Of a DNA stretch of 15,012 nt, positions 1 to 8,124 are shown piece after piece. The notes beneath the pieces were generated by a model, which worked only from the letters and a program-made list of their open reading frames with translations, was not told the DNA's origin and made no database searches. The stretch is from Gammaproteobacteria bacterium. Its GTDB lineage: Bacteria > Pseudomonadota > Gammaproteobacteria > Halothiobacillales > Halothiobacillaceae. The stretch is from positions 1-15,012 of the forward strand of contig JARJMX020000198.1 in assembly GCA_029335925.2 (NCBI GenBank), given 5' to 3'. Position numbers and translations under genes: made by a program. Each line of letters starts with the position of its first letter. Position 1 is the first letter of the stretch.

Positions 1-375
1 GTGGTGGCGGGGGCGCTGGCTTTGGCCTTCATTCCCGTGGCGATGGCCGGGGCCCTCGGCGTGGGCCTTGATCCCGCCACAGTCGTCGTCGGCGGCCTGC
101 TGCTGTTCGGCGTGCTGTTCGCCCTCAATTCCTCCGTGCACTCCTACCTCATCCTCGCCTATGCGGAAGGCGACAAGGTGGCCATGAAGGTGGGTTTCTA
201 TTACATGGCCAATGCCGGCGGGCGCCTTGCCGGCACGGTGCTCTCTGGCTGGACGTACCAAGTGTGGGGGCTGGAGGGGTGTCTGGTGGCCTCCAGCCTC
301 TTGTTGCTCGGCGCGGCGGCACTGTCGCTCAAGCTGCCGGTGCGCACTGTCGTTAGCCCGTCCACTCCTGGGTAA
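1..375 (+). CDS. arsJ: ArsJ-like MFS permease, C-terminal part
   Basis: This is the C-terminal 124 residues of a major facilitator superfamily membrane transporter; the true start lies before the window and the GTG at base 1 is only an in-frame codon. Hydrophobic stretches at about residues 3-22, 27-47, 64-85 and 92-112 are consistent with the last membrane helices. The stretches ALNSSVHSYLILAYA (41-55) and VGFYYMANAGGRLAGTVLSG (64-83) resemble, from memory, ArsJ, the permease that exports 1-arseno-3-phosphoglycerate made by a partner GAPDH. If so, the gapdh/ars genes should lie just upstream, outside the window. Its stop overlaps the end of the convergent nitroreductase gene by 23 bp. The MFS assignment is firm; the ArsJ subfamily is likely but rests on the C-terminus only. 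Confidence 0.65.
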   Translation: MVAGALALAFIPVAMAGALGVGLDPATVVVGGLLLFGVLFALNSSVHSYLILAYAEGDKVAMKVGFYYMANAGGRLAGTVLSGWTYQVWGLEGCLVASSLLLLGAAALSLKLPVRTVVSPSTPG

Positions 376-922
376 AGGCCCAAGGGTCAGGACGTGCGCG
401 TTTGGACGGCGCGCAGGTGGGGGTGCCAAGGGCAAGGTAGCCGACCAGCCGCTCATTCGGCAGAAGCCCAAGTCTGTCGCGTAACCAATCATCCCCACAA
501 ATGTTGCCAGACAGCCACACGCTGCCATAGCCCAGCGCCTGGGCCATCAGCTGCATATGTTCGGCTGCAGCACCGACGGCCATGAGCTGCTCCCACTCCG
601 GTACCTTGGCATGGTGTTGCAGATGGGCAATCAACAGGATCAAAAGGGGCGAACGAAGGGGCTTTTCCCGTTGTCGTTCGATGAGCGCAGGGGGAGCGTC
701 AGGATTTTGCCTGCTGAAACTTTCGGCCAATAGGGCCCCAAGTTTGGCGCGCGCCTCGCCCTCGACCAGAAGAAATCGCCACGGGCGCAGGGCGCCGTGG
801 TCGGGCGCGCTCATAGCCGCGCGTAGGATCAGATCGAGGTGCTCGCCTTCCGGGGCGGGAACGCCAAGATACTTTGCGGGGGTGGAATGGCGGTTCAGCA
901 AAAGTTCGATGGCGGCATGCAT
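353..922 (-). CDS. Nitroreductase family protein, YdjA type
   Basis: A 189-residue FMN-dependent NAD(P)H oxidoreductase of the small YdjA subgroup of nitroreductases, whose E. coli member is 183 residues; the physiological substrate is unknown. Visible family features are NRHS (10-13) at the phosphate-binding site of FMN, APDHGALRPWRF (39-50), PEWEQLMAVGAA (108-119), GYGSVWLSG (131-139) and LGTP (166-169). The frame is open up to 1024, but homology begins at the ATG at 922 and the extra 34 codons look like untranslated leader, so 922 is taken as start. No strong Shine-Dalgarno sequence is seen. The gene is divergent from the folE remnant (66 bp apart) and convergent with the MFS gene. The family is certain; the exact reaction is not. 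Confidence 0.85.
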   Translation of the reverse strand: MHAAIELLLNRHSTPAKYLGVPAPEGEHLDLILRAAMSAPDHGALRPWRFLLVEGEARAKLGALLAESFSRQNPDAPPALIERQREKPLRSPLLILLIAHLQHHAKVPEWEQLMAVGAAAEHMQLMAQALGYGSVWLSGNICGDDWLRDRLGLLPNERLVGYLALGTPTCAPSKRARPDPWAFTQEWTG

Positions 923-988
923 ACGCGGCGGGATAACCTTGGTGGAGGGCGGAGGAATCCGGGTGTTTCCTTTTGGCCCATTCGCCAC

Positions 989-1350
989 ATGATTAAAGCA
1001 GAGAGCGGATTGGTGGAAAAGCATTACGAGGTCATTCTCAGCGCCGTGGGGGAGGATGTGAGCCGCGATGGTCTGCGCGACACGCGAGGCGCGTGGCCAA
1101 GGCGATGGAGTTTCTCACCAAGGGCTACCACGAGATGCTCGAGCCGGTGGTGGGCGGCGCGCTGTTCGAAGCCGATAACGACGAGATGGTGATTGTCAAG
1201 GATATCGAGCTCTATTCGCTCTGCGAACACCACCTGCTGCCGATCGTCGGCAAGGGGCACTCGGCTGAGAGGATGTTGGAATACGTTAAACTGCCGATCA
1301 ACATCGACCGGGCGACGGCCGAGGCGACGATCACCCGGCTCATGGCCTAA
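989..1350 (+). pseudogene. folE: folE (GTP cyclohydrolase I) remnant, frameshifted and truncated
   Basis: GTP cyclohydrolase I makes dihydroneopterin triphosphate for folate synthesis. From the ATG at 989 the reading gives [20 protein letters not shown] and RDT, then leaves frame; the next frame resumes at 1093 with [16 protein letters not shown] and [17 protein letters not shown]. One C missing near 1084 explains the shift: restoring it gives the family string RDTPRRVAKAM. The zinc-site CEHH is present, but after GKGH (about 1262) the reading stops resembling FolE and runs through about 29 unrelated residues to a stop at 1348-1350. About 90 of roughly 185 family residues remain, and the second half, with the second zinc-binding cysteine, is lost. 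It cannot encode an active enzyme. The origin of the tail is not recognised. Confidence 0.85.
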
Positions 1351-1425
1351 GGCACGGCATCACGACAGCATCACGCAAGTCGCGTTAAGCTAAGGCAAGC
1401 TTTTCCCTCGACTGGAGCCTCTCCC

Positions 1426-2412
1426 ATGCGCGTTGCCGTCTTCAGCAGCAAACCCTACGACCGCGATAGCCTGATTAGCGCGAACGCCGCGCACGGCCAT
1501 CAGCTGGAGTTCTTCGAGGCCGCCCTCACCTCGCAGACCTGCGGCCTGGCGGAAGGGTTCGAGGCCGTCTGCGTGTTCGTCCACGACCAGCTGGACGAGC
1601 ACTTGTTGCGCTGCCTCGCGGGAGAGGGGGTACGTGTGGTGGCTCTGCGCTGCGCGGGCTTTAACAACATCGACCTCTCTGCGGCGCGGGCGCTTGGCAT
1701 CCAGGTGGTGCGCGTGCCGGCCTATTCGCCCTATGCGGTGGCGGAGCATGCCGTGGCGCTGATGCTGACCCTCAACCGCCATATTCACCGCGCCTACAAC
1801 CGTGTGCGGGAGGGAAACTTTTCCCTCAACGGCCTGCTCGGCTTTGACATGCATGGCAAGACGGTAGGCATCGTCGGGACCGGGCGCATTGGCAGTGTGC
1901 TCGCCCGCATCCTCCATGGTTTTGGCTGCGTGCTGCTCGGGTCAGACCCGTGGGAAAACCCGGACTGTCTGGCGCTTGGTATGCGCTATGTCGACCGCGA
2001 CACCTTGCTTGCCGAGAGCGACATCATCAGCCTGCACTGCCCGCTAACGTCACAGACGCGCCACTTGATCGATATGAACAGCATCTCGCGCATGAAGCGC
2101 GGGGTGATGCTGATCAATACCAGCCGCGGGGCGCTGATTGATACCCAGGCCATCATTGCCGGCCTCAAGAACGGTCACATTGGTGCTTTAGGGCTGGATG
2201 TGTACGAACAGGAAGAACACCTCTTCTTCGAGGATCATTCCAACGAGATCATCCAGGACGATCAGCTCGAGCGCCTGTTGACCTTCCCCAACGTACTCAT
2301 CACCTCCCATCAGGGATTTTTCACCCGTGAGGCCCTCAAGGCGATTGCCGAAACGACGCTGGATAACCTTGCCCGCCTCGAGCGTGGTGACCCATGCCCG
2401 AATGCACTGTGA
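1426..2412 (+). CDS. ldhA: Fermentative D-lactate dehydrogenase
   Basis: A 328-residue NAD-dependent D-2-hydroxyacid dehydrogenase that reduces pyruvate to D-lactate in the cytoplasm, regenerating NAD+ under fermentative conditions. It is collinear with E. coli LdhA (329 residues): LRCAGFNN (74-81), [14 protein letters not shown] (96-109), NAD-binding GTGRIG (151-156), NTSRGALID (231-239) with catalytic Arg234, LDVYEQEE with the catalytic Glu near 263, the characteristic [14 protein letters not shown] (266-279), and His295 in SHQ. GGAG lies 8 nt before the ATG. The gene is intact between two wrecked genes (folE and macB-like), with no partner in an operon. The reading as lactate dehydrogenase rather than another 2-hydroxyacid dehydrogenase is supported by similarity over the full length. 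Confidence 0.92.
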   Translation: MRVAVFSSKPYDRDSLISANAAHGHQLEFFEAALTSQTCGLAEGFEAVCVFVHDQLDEHLLRCLAGEGVRVVALRCAGFNNIDLSAARALGIQVVRVPAYSPYAVAEHAVALMLTLNRHIHRAYNRVREGNFSLNGLLGFDMHGKTVGIVGTGRIGSVLARILHGFGCVLLGSDPWENPDCLALGMRYVDRDTLLAESDIISLHCPLTSQTRHLIDMNSISRMKRGVMLINTSRGALIDTQAIIAGLKNGHIGALGLDVYEQEEHLFFEDHSNEIIQDDQLERLLTFPNVLITSHQGFFTREALKAIAETTLDNLARLERGDPCPNAL

Positions 2413-2419
2413 GCCGAGG

Positions 2420-3050
2420 CATGTTCATTCGTGCCCAAGGCCTCGATCGGATCGAATCTGGCCGCACGGCGGGTGGGGAAAAACCGAAGATCACGCCGAT
2501 GGCGGCTGAGAACAGGAAGGCGAGCAGGTTGATGCCGAGGTTGAAGATATAGGGACTTTCATCAGCTGCGCGAGCCCGATCGATGCCCAGGTGGCGAGCA
2601 GGAGGCCGACCAGCCCGCCGAGCGAGGATAGTACCACCGCCTTAATCAGGAACTGCAAGAGCCCCTCACGCTTGAGCGTCTGATCCGTGCTCACCAGAAG
2701 CCCGATCACCTCGCAGGAGAAATTCTTCAACCCGCAAGTTTTGTCCCACGAAGCTTTGAACAGATCGGCTACGCCGTCTTGCCGATCACGCACACAGCCT
2801 TGCCGCCGCGCTCTTCTGCCTCGTTGGACAGGCGGCCACTAGCCAGCGTCCATTTGCCAGTCTGGAACCAGGCGTTGGTGCTGCCGGTGATGGGCGTGGA
2901 TCAGTTCCTAGCCCCGTAGACCACGGTGACTCCCCGGCTGACGGTAGGCTATGGCCTGTACCGCGCTGATCTGTTCAGCGATAGCCTCGGCATCCGCCAG
3001 CCTGAAGTTGGGTGCACCGGCAGTGTCGCTGCCGGGGCCGATTTCATGGA
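2420..3050 (-). pseudogene. MacB-like ABC transporter permease, decayed
   Basis: No intact gene lies between ldhA and yqhA; the minus strand holds a broken MacB/FtsX-type permease. Reading from about 3050 downward gives periplasmic-domain pieces: FRLADAEAIAEQISAVQAIA, then after a shift TVVYGARN, an in-frame TGA where Trp is expected, and WTLASGRLSNEAEERGGKAV followed by CVIGKT. After another shift come VADLFKAS and FSCEVIGLLVS. The reading then jumps directly to the C-terminal membrane part (QFLIKAVVLSSLGGLVGLLL), so the intervening periplasmic and TM2 segment is deleted. Two single-base losses (near 2550 and 2485) interrupt the end, YIFNLGINLLAFLFSAAIG and FFPTRRAARFDPIEAL. The N-terminus is also missing. 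MacB permeases work with an ATPase domain and an adaptor; neither is nearby. Confidence 0.85.
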
Positions 3051-3130
3051 TTTATCGGTCGTCTGTCGCCAGGCTTTTATAGATGTTGGGTTAGACTATC
3101 AATTCTTTTTATTGGAGGTCGTGACAACCC

Positions 3131-3643
3131 ATGAAGCGCGTGGAGAAGTTCCTGGAAGAGAGCCTGTTCGGCAGCCGCTGGCTGATGGCGCCGGTCTACT
3201 TTGGCCTGGTGGTCGCCATGGCCCTGCTGCTGTTCAAGTTCGGCAAGGAACTGTTCGGCATGATCGCGAACATCGGCAGTAGCAGTGGAGGGGAGCTGAT
3301 CGTCGGGGTGCTGACCCTGGTGGACGTGGCTCTGATCATGAATCTGCTCATCATCATCATCTTCAGCGGCTACGAAAACTTCGTTTCCAAGATGGATCTG
3401 GGAGAGCATGAGGACCGTCCCGACTGGATGGGTCACATCGGCTTCTCTGACCTCAAGATCAAGGTGATCGCGTCCATCGTCGCCATCTCCGGGATCGAGC
3501 TGCTGAAGGCGTTCATGCACGTCGATCATTATTCCGACCGCCATTTGGCGTGGATGATCGGCCTGCATATCACCTTCGTCGTCTCCGGCCTAGCCTACGC
3601 CCTGATGGACCGCTTGGGCAGCAGCAATCACAGCAACCACTGA
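3131..3643 (+). CDS. yqhA: YqhA/UPF0114 inner-membrane protein
   Basis: A 170-residue inner-membrane protein of the UPF0114 (TIGR00645) family; its function is not established. Four hydrophobic segments are visible at about residues 17-37, 55-80, 110-128 and 138-159. Family signatures are SRWLMAPVYFGL (15-26), LTLVDVALIMNLL (61-73), FSGYENFVSKMD (78-89) and KVIASIVAISGIELLKAF (111-128), all aligning with E. coli YqhA (164 residues). GGAGG at 3114-3118 lies 12 nt before the ATG, slightly far but the only good ribosome site. The gene is alone on its strand and ends in a strong terminator, so it is probably monocistronic. The tail is rich in Ser, Asn and His. Confidence 0.9.
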   Translation: MKRVEKFLEESLFGSRWLMAPVYFGLVVAMALLLFKFGKELFGMIANIGSSSGGELIVGVLTLVDVALIMNLLIIIIFSGYENFVSKMDLGEHEDRPDWMGHIGFSDLKIKVIASIVAISGIELLKAFMHVDHYSDRHLAWMIGLHITFVVSGLAYALMDRLGSSNHSNH

Positions 3644-3665
3644 GCTACGAAATACGCCAAACATG

Positions 3666-3700
3666 ACACGCCCCAGGAGCAATCCTGGGGTGTGTTTTTT
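3666..3700 (+). terminator. Rho-independent terminator after yqhA
   Basis: A 13-bp stem (3666-3678 with 3683-3695, including a G-U pair) closes on a GCAA tetraloop and runs into six T residues (3695-3700). It starts 22 nt after the yqhA stop. The opposite strand has no T-tract beyond the stem, so it is built to stop plus-strand transcripts and to protect the convergent RND operon, which ends at 3711. Confidence 0.92.
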
Positions 3701-3710
3701 GGTTTTGGGT

Positions 3711-6700
3711 TCAAGCGGCCTGAGCGCTACCCGCTATGCCGAGCCGCTGCTTGAGGCTCTCCAGCATGTACAGCAGCGCGGGGATGAAGAACAGCACGAG
3801 CAGGGTGGCAAAGCCTAGGCCAAAGGCGATGGAGGTGGCCATCGGGATCAGGAACTGGGCTTGCAGGGAGGTTTCGAACAACAGTGGGGTGAGGCCGCCG
3901 ATGGTGGTGAGCGAGGTCAGCAGCACGGCGCGCAGGCGGCCGCAGGCGGCTTCGATCAGGGCATCGTGCAGGTTCATGCCCTTGGCGCGCAGCTCGCTGT
4001 AGAGACTAACCAGGATAATGGCGTTGTTGACCACGATGCCGGAGAGACCAAATAGGCCGAACATGGAAAGGATGGTTAGATCGATGCCCATCACCCAGTG
4101 GCCAAAGATGGCGCCGGCAAGGCCTAAGGGAATGGCGGTCATGACCACCAGTGGCCAGCCCCAGGAGCCAAACACCCAAACCAGGATCAGGTAGATGAAG
4201 GCCAGCCCCAAGATCAGGCCGTTGCGCATATCCGCCATGGTTTCGCGCTGGTCGGCGGCGCGGCCTGCGGAGCTGTATTCGATGCCGTAACGCTCGGCGA
4301 GTCGTGGCAGAACATCCTTTTTCAGCTCGGCGATGATGGTATTGGCATTGTTTTGGTGTTTGTCCACCTCAGCGGAGACTTCCACCGCGAGCCTGCCTTC
4401 GGCGTGGCGCAGGGCCTCGAAGCCGCGCCGGGATTCCCAGGCGGCGACGGTAGCGAGCGGGACGAACTGTCCAGCAGAGGGTCCGCTTGGGAGGCGAATA
4501 GTCATCCGCTCGAAGACGTCCAGCCGTTCGCGCTCGTCACGCGGCAGCAGTACCCGCACCTCCAACTCGTCCTGGCCGACCTGCACCAGTTGCGCCAGGT
4601 GGCCGTCGAAGGCGGCGCGCAGCTGGTAGCCGAGGCTTTCGGTGGTCAGCCCCAAGGCCTCACCGGCGGGAGTGAGACGAAAGATGAGCTGTTCGCGGCC
4701 AAAGGGCATGTCATCCACGGTGTCGGTCACGCCGGGGATGGCCTTGAGGGTCTCCGCAAGTTCCAGGGCGGCGGTCTTGAGGGTGTTGGCATCATCGCCG
4801 CTTAAGCGGATGGTCAAATCGCGCCCTGGTGGACCGGACTGACGCGAGGTCAGCGTGAGGCTCTCAAGTCCGGCGGGCATGCGCACGTTGGCGCGCCAGG
4901 CGTTTAGGAAGGTCTCGTTGCGCACTTGGCGTCGCTCCGAAGGAACCATCTCCACGATCATCGAGCCAAGCTGATCGCCCGTCGCCGAGGCGCCCGTACC
5001 TGCCGCCGCCACCGTGCTGCCAAGTCGGGTGACGGCGATTTGTACCAGCTGCCCTCCGAACTGCTCCTCGGTCTCGCGCAGGCTGCGCTCCAGTTCGCGC
5101 AGGAAGGCCTCCGTCTGCGTGCGCGGGGTGCCCGCCACGAAGGTCGCATTGGCATAAACCACCTGCGATTCTGGGGTAGGGAAGAAGACGAATGGGATAC
5201 GTCCTCCTGCCAGTAGGCCAACGGCGAGGATCATGGCCGCCAAGGCCAGGGCAAGAGTGCTGCCGCGCCATTCGATGGCCAGCCGGACCATGGGGCGGAA
5301 ACGCTGCTCACGGAAGCGTTCAAAGGCTTGATCGAGATACGTCCGCAGGCGTGATGTTTTTTGTTGGGCCTCGTGGGCAAAGGCCGTTTTCAGATGGGCC
5401 GGCAGGATGAGAAAGCTTTCCAGCAGCGAGGCCATGATGACGATGACCATCACGAAAGGAATGTCGAACAGGATCTTGCCTATCACCCCACCGACCAGCA
5501 TCAGCGGCAGGAAGGCGGCCACGGTGGTGAGGGAGGAGGCGGCGACCGGCCAGAACATGCGCCGGGCACCGCCAAGGGCGGCCTGTTCAGGCGATTCGCC
5601 CATCTTGCGGTGGGTGTCCGCGTCCTCACCCACCACGATGGCGTCATCGACGATGATGCCGAGTGCCATGATGAGGGCAAACAGGCTGATCATGTTGATG
5701 GTGCCGCCGAACAGCATGAGCAAGGCCAACGTGGCAAGGAAGGCGGTAGGGATGCCGACCGCCACCCAGAAGGCCACACGTCCAGGCAGAAACAAGTAAA
5801 GGATGATCAGCACAAGTAAAAGCCCGGAGAGACCATTGGAGAGCAGCAGGTTGATGCGATCGCGGATCAGTTCCCACTGCTGGTCGTAAACTTCGATTTG
5901 GATGCTGGGCGGCAGGCGGGGGCGGGTGGCCTTGAGCCACTCATCGAGGATGCGTGCGGCTTTGAGCGAATGGCCGGATTCGGCTCGCTGCAACAGCAGT
6001 TCGATCACGGTTTCGCCCTTTTCCGACAGCTTCAAGCTGGCTGGGCGGGCCTCACGCCGAATGGTGGCGACGTCGTGAAGTCGCACAAGACCATGCTCAT
6101 CGCTGACTATCGGCAGGTTCTCGAAAGCAAGCGTATCGCGGCGCTGTTCCAGTCCACGTACCTCGCGGGCCCCGTCCTGGTTGCCAACCATGCCGGCAGG
6201 CACATCGCGGGCCAGTTGATTGATACGGTCACCCACATCGACAAGCGACTGGCCGAGGGTTTCTAGCACCGCAGAGGGGATCTCGATGGCGATACGCTCC
6301 TGTGGCAAGCCAGTGATGTCCACCCGGTCGATGCCGCGGGCCAACAGTTCCCGCTCGAATTCGCGTACCCAGGGGCGGAGCTCCTCGATGCTGGGGCCGC
6401 GCACCAAGAGACGGGCAATTGGTTCGTAGCTCGAGACGCGGCTGATCTGCGGTGTTTCTGCATCCTTGGGCAGGTTGCGGAATTCGTCCACCCGCTGGCG
6501 CACCTGGTCAAGGGCAAGTAAAGGATCGGTGCCCTCCACCAGCTCCAGGGTGATGTTGGCAACGCCTTGGGCGGAGGTGGAAGCCATCCTCTTCAGGCCA
6601 TCCACGGTCTTGAGCCGCTCTTCGAGCGGGGTGGTGATGCTACGCTCGACGTCTTCCGCCGAGGCGCCCGTCCACACCACACGTACGCTAATCACGTCCA

Positions 6701-6827
6701 ACGCGAAGGTGGGGAAGAACTGTACGTTCATCCGGTTGATCGCGAGCAGCCCCATCAGGAAGGCGATGAGCATCATCACATTGGCGGCCACCTTGTGGCG
6801 GACAAAGATCGCGAGGATACCGTTCAT
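3711..6827 (-). CDS. RND efflux pump, inner-membrane permease subunit
   Basis: A 1038-residue proton-driven RND transporter of the AcrB/HAE family, the usual length. The first helix is near residues 14-30, followed by VQFFPTF (35-41) and the pore-domain start. TM4 carries GIIVDDAIVVGED (390-402) with the paired aspartates D394 and D395 needed for proton relay, followed by ARRMFWPVAASSLTTVAAFL (421-440). The second half repeats the layout, and TM10 reads GLSGIVVNNAIILV (927-940), where AcrB has its essential Lys940; here Asn934 appears at that place. The gene follows its adaptor with an ATGA overlap (translational coupling). No TolC-like channel gene is present. Substrate cannot be deduced; the DD motif and the lack of CzcA-type methionine/TM4 features argue for organic compounds rather than metals, with modest certainty. 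Confidence 0.93.
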   Translation of the reverse strand: MNGILAIFVRHKVAANVMMLIAFLMGLLAINRMNVQFFPTFALDVISVRVVWTGASAEDVERSITTPLEERLKTVDGLKRMASTSAQGVANITLELVEGTDPLLALDQVRQRVDEFRNLPKDAETPQISRVSSYEPIARLLVRGPSIEELRPWVREFERELLARGIDRVDITGLPQERIAIEIPSAVLETLGQSLVDVGDRINQLARDVPAGMVGNQDGAREVRGLEQRRDTLAFENLPIVSDEHGLVRLHDVATIRREARPASLKLSEKGETVIELLLQRAESGHSLKAARILDEWLKATRPRLPPSIQIEVYDQQWELIRDRINLLLSNGLSGLLLVLIILYLFLPGRVAFWVAVGIPTAFLATLALLMLFGGTINMISLFALIMALGIIVDDAIVVGEDADTHRKMGESPEQAALGGARRMFWPVAASSLTTVAAFLPLMLVGGVIGKILFDIPFVMVIVIMASLLESFLILPAHLKTAFAHEAQQKTSRLRTYLDQAFERFREQRFRPMVRLAIEWRGSTLALALAAMILAVGLLAGGRIPFVFFPTPESQVVYANATFVAGTPRTQTEAFLRELERSLRETEEQFGGQLVQIAVTRLGSTVAAAGTGASATGDQLGSMIVEMVPSERRQVRNETFLNAWRANVRMPAGLESLTLTSRQSGPPGRDLTIRLSGDDANTLKTAALELAETLKAIPGVTDTVDDMPFGREQLIFRLTPAGEALGLTTESLGYQLRAAFDGHLAQLVQVGQDELEVRVLLPRDERERLDVFERMTIRLPSGPSAGQFVPLATVAAWESRRGFEALRHAEGRLAVEVSAEVDKHQNNANTIIAELKKDVLPRLAERYGIEYSSAGRAADQRETMADMRNGLILGLAFIYLILVWVFGSWGWPLVVMTAIPLGLAGAIFGHWVMGIDLTILSMFGLFGLSGIVVNNAIILVSLYSELRAKGMNLHDALIEAACGRLRAVLLTSLTTIGGLTPLLFETSLQAQFLIPMATSIAFGLGFATLLVLFFIPALLYMLESLKQRLGIAGSAQAA

Positions 6828-8005
6828 GATGTGCGCTGGATGGGTGTGACGGCCAGCCCGTCGATGGCGTGGGGCAGGTGGGTGGTCATCACCACATCTC
6901 CCGGTTTGAGCACCTCTGCATGCACCAAGAGGCGCGCCTCGCCGTTGATGCGCAGCTCACCGATGCGTTGCACGGTCACACCCTTAAGACGTCCGTCCTT
7001 GACCAGGTAGATGCGATTGCCACCATGCAGGGCGGAAAAGGGGAGGTCTACGACATTGGGGGCCAGCGGGCGTTCAAGTTGAGCGTTGATGAAGGCACCG
7101 ATCGGCACACCGATAGGATCCTCCAGTCTGAGCAGAGCATCCACTCCACGCGCGTCGGCCTCGCTGGAAAGGCGTTCGAGGCGTGCACGCAGGGGCTTGC
7201 CGCCAAAATCAGCATAGGCCATCAGTACCTCATCGCGTTGGAGAGCGGCGCGAAGTTCCTCCGATAGGTGGGCAGGCACCTTGGCGCGCAGGTAGATGGC
7301 ATCCGACGGGTAGAGGGTCAGCAGAGTCTGGTTGGGCTGCACCTGGTCGCCAGCGGCAACCTCGACCTTGCCAATCCGGGCGGCGAAGGGGGCGATGATC
7401 TCACCGCGCGCAGCATCGCGCTCGGCCTCAGCCCGTTTCGCTTGCAGCTGGGCTAGGCGGGCGGGATGCTCGGCCAAGGCCTGTTCGCGTAAGGTCACCG
7501 CCAGTTGGGCGCGGGCCAGTTGCTCACGCGCCTGGTCGATGCTGGCTTGCGAGCCGAGCTTCTGAGCCTGGATCAGCTCGGCACGCCGGAGGGCATCTTC
7601 GGCCAAAGCAAGTAGACGTCGTTCCTGCACTAGTGCGGCCTGATCGCTTCTGTAGCGTATCTTCTCGCGCTCCACATCGGCGCGCGCCTGGGCCAGGCGC
7701 GGTTCAAGGTCGCGCGGATCCATGCGGTCCAATACTTGACCGGGGCGCACCTGCTCGCCATCGCGCACCAACACCTCAAGCACGCGGCCGCTAACCGGGC
7801 TGGCAGCGTGCACGCGATCAGGGGCTTCCACGCGGCCGTAGAGAGTCAGGGTGGGGCGCAGGCTTGCGGGCTGGATGGTCTGGGTGTCGATGTGCCAAAC
7901 ACGCTCCTGCACCGTGATGGTGGGCGGGGCGGGCCGTGTGGCCTTGAGCAGCATGAAGCCGCCGATAGCTAAGCCAAGGATGGCAAAGGGCAGGAGAGAT
8001 TTCAT
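6824..8005 (-). CDS. RND efflux periplasmic adaptor (membrane fusion protein)
   Basis: A 393-residue adaptor that would join the RND permease to an outer-membrane channel. An N-terminal hydrophobic segment (4-20) without a lipobox cysteine acts as anchor or uncleaved signal. The first lipoyl half-motif is ASPVSGRVLEVLVRDGEQV (68-86), residues about 100-198 form an Ala/Arg/Glu-rich alpha-helical hairpin, and the second lipoyl half is IIAPFAARIGKVEVAAGDQV (203-222), followed by the beta-barrel and membrane-proximal domains. It is first in the operon, and its TGA overlaps the ATG of the permease. The upstream region to the dnaJ terminator is about 85 bp; no convincing promoter or Shine-Dalgarno sequence is visible there. 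No local regulator gene of the TetR or MarR type is present. Confidence 0.92.
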   Translation of the reverse strand: MKSLLPFAILGLAIGGFMLLKATRPAPPTITVQERVWHIDTQTIQPASLRPTLTLYGRVEAPDRVHAASPVSGRVLEVLVRDGEQVRPGQVLDRMDPRDLEPRLAQARADVEREKIRYRSDQAALVQERRLLALAEDALRRAELIQAQKLGSQASIDQAREQLARAQLAVTLREQALAEHPARLAQLQAKRAEAERDAARGEIIAPFAARIGKVEVAAGDQVQPNQTLLTLYPSDAIYLRAKVPAHLSEELRAALQRDEVLMAYADFGGKPLRARLERLSSEADARGVDALLRLEDPIGVPIGAFINAQLERPLAPNVVDLPFSALHGGNRIYLVKDGRLKGVTVQRIGELRINGEARLLVHAEVLKPGDVVMTTHLPHAIDGLAVTPIQRTS

Positions 8006-8091
8006 GACGTAAAGAATCGATTAAGGTCCACAGCCTATTAATGACCGCCGGAAACGCTCAATGTTTCCTTCTGCTTCCACGTCAAAGGGAT

Positions 8092-8118
8092 AAAAAAAGG
8101 CCCGGTGATCCGGACCTT
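8092..8118 (-). terminator. Rho-independent terminator of the hrcA-grpE-dnaK-dnaJ operon
   Basis: On the minus strand a 9-bp stem (AAGGTCCGG / CCGGGCCTT, one G-U pair) with an ATCA loop is followed by a run of T residues (A residues 8092-8098 on plus). It begins 6 nt after the dnaJ stop and separates the chaperone operon from the adaptor/RND operon transcribed in the same direction. Confidence 0.9.
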
Positions 8119-8124
8119 GGGGAT

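Noticed and set aside
923..1024. Longer nitroreductase start at 1024.
   Set aside because: The 34 extra residues are not conserved and would overlap the folE remnant start; family homology begins at 922.
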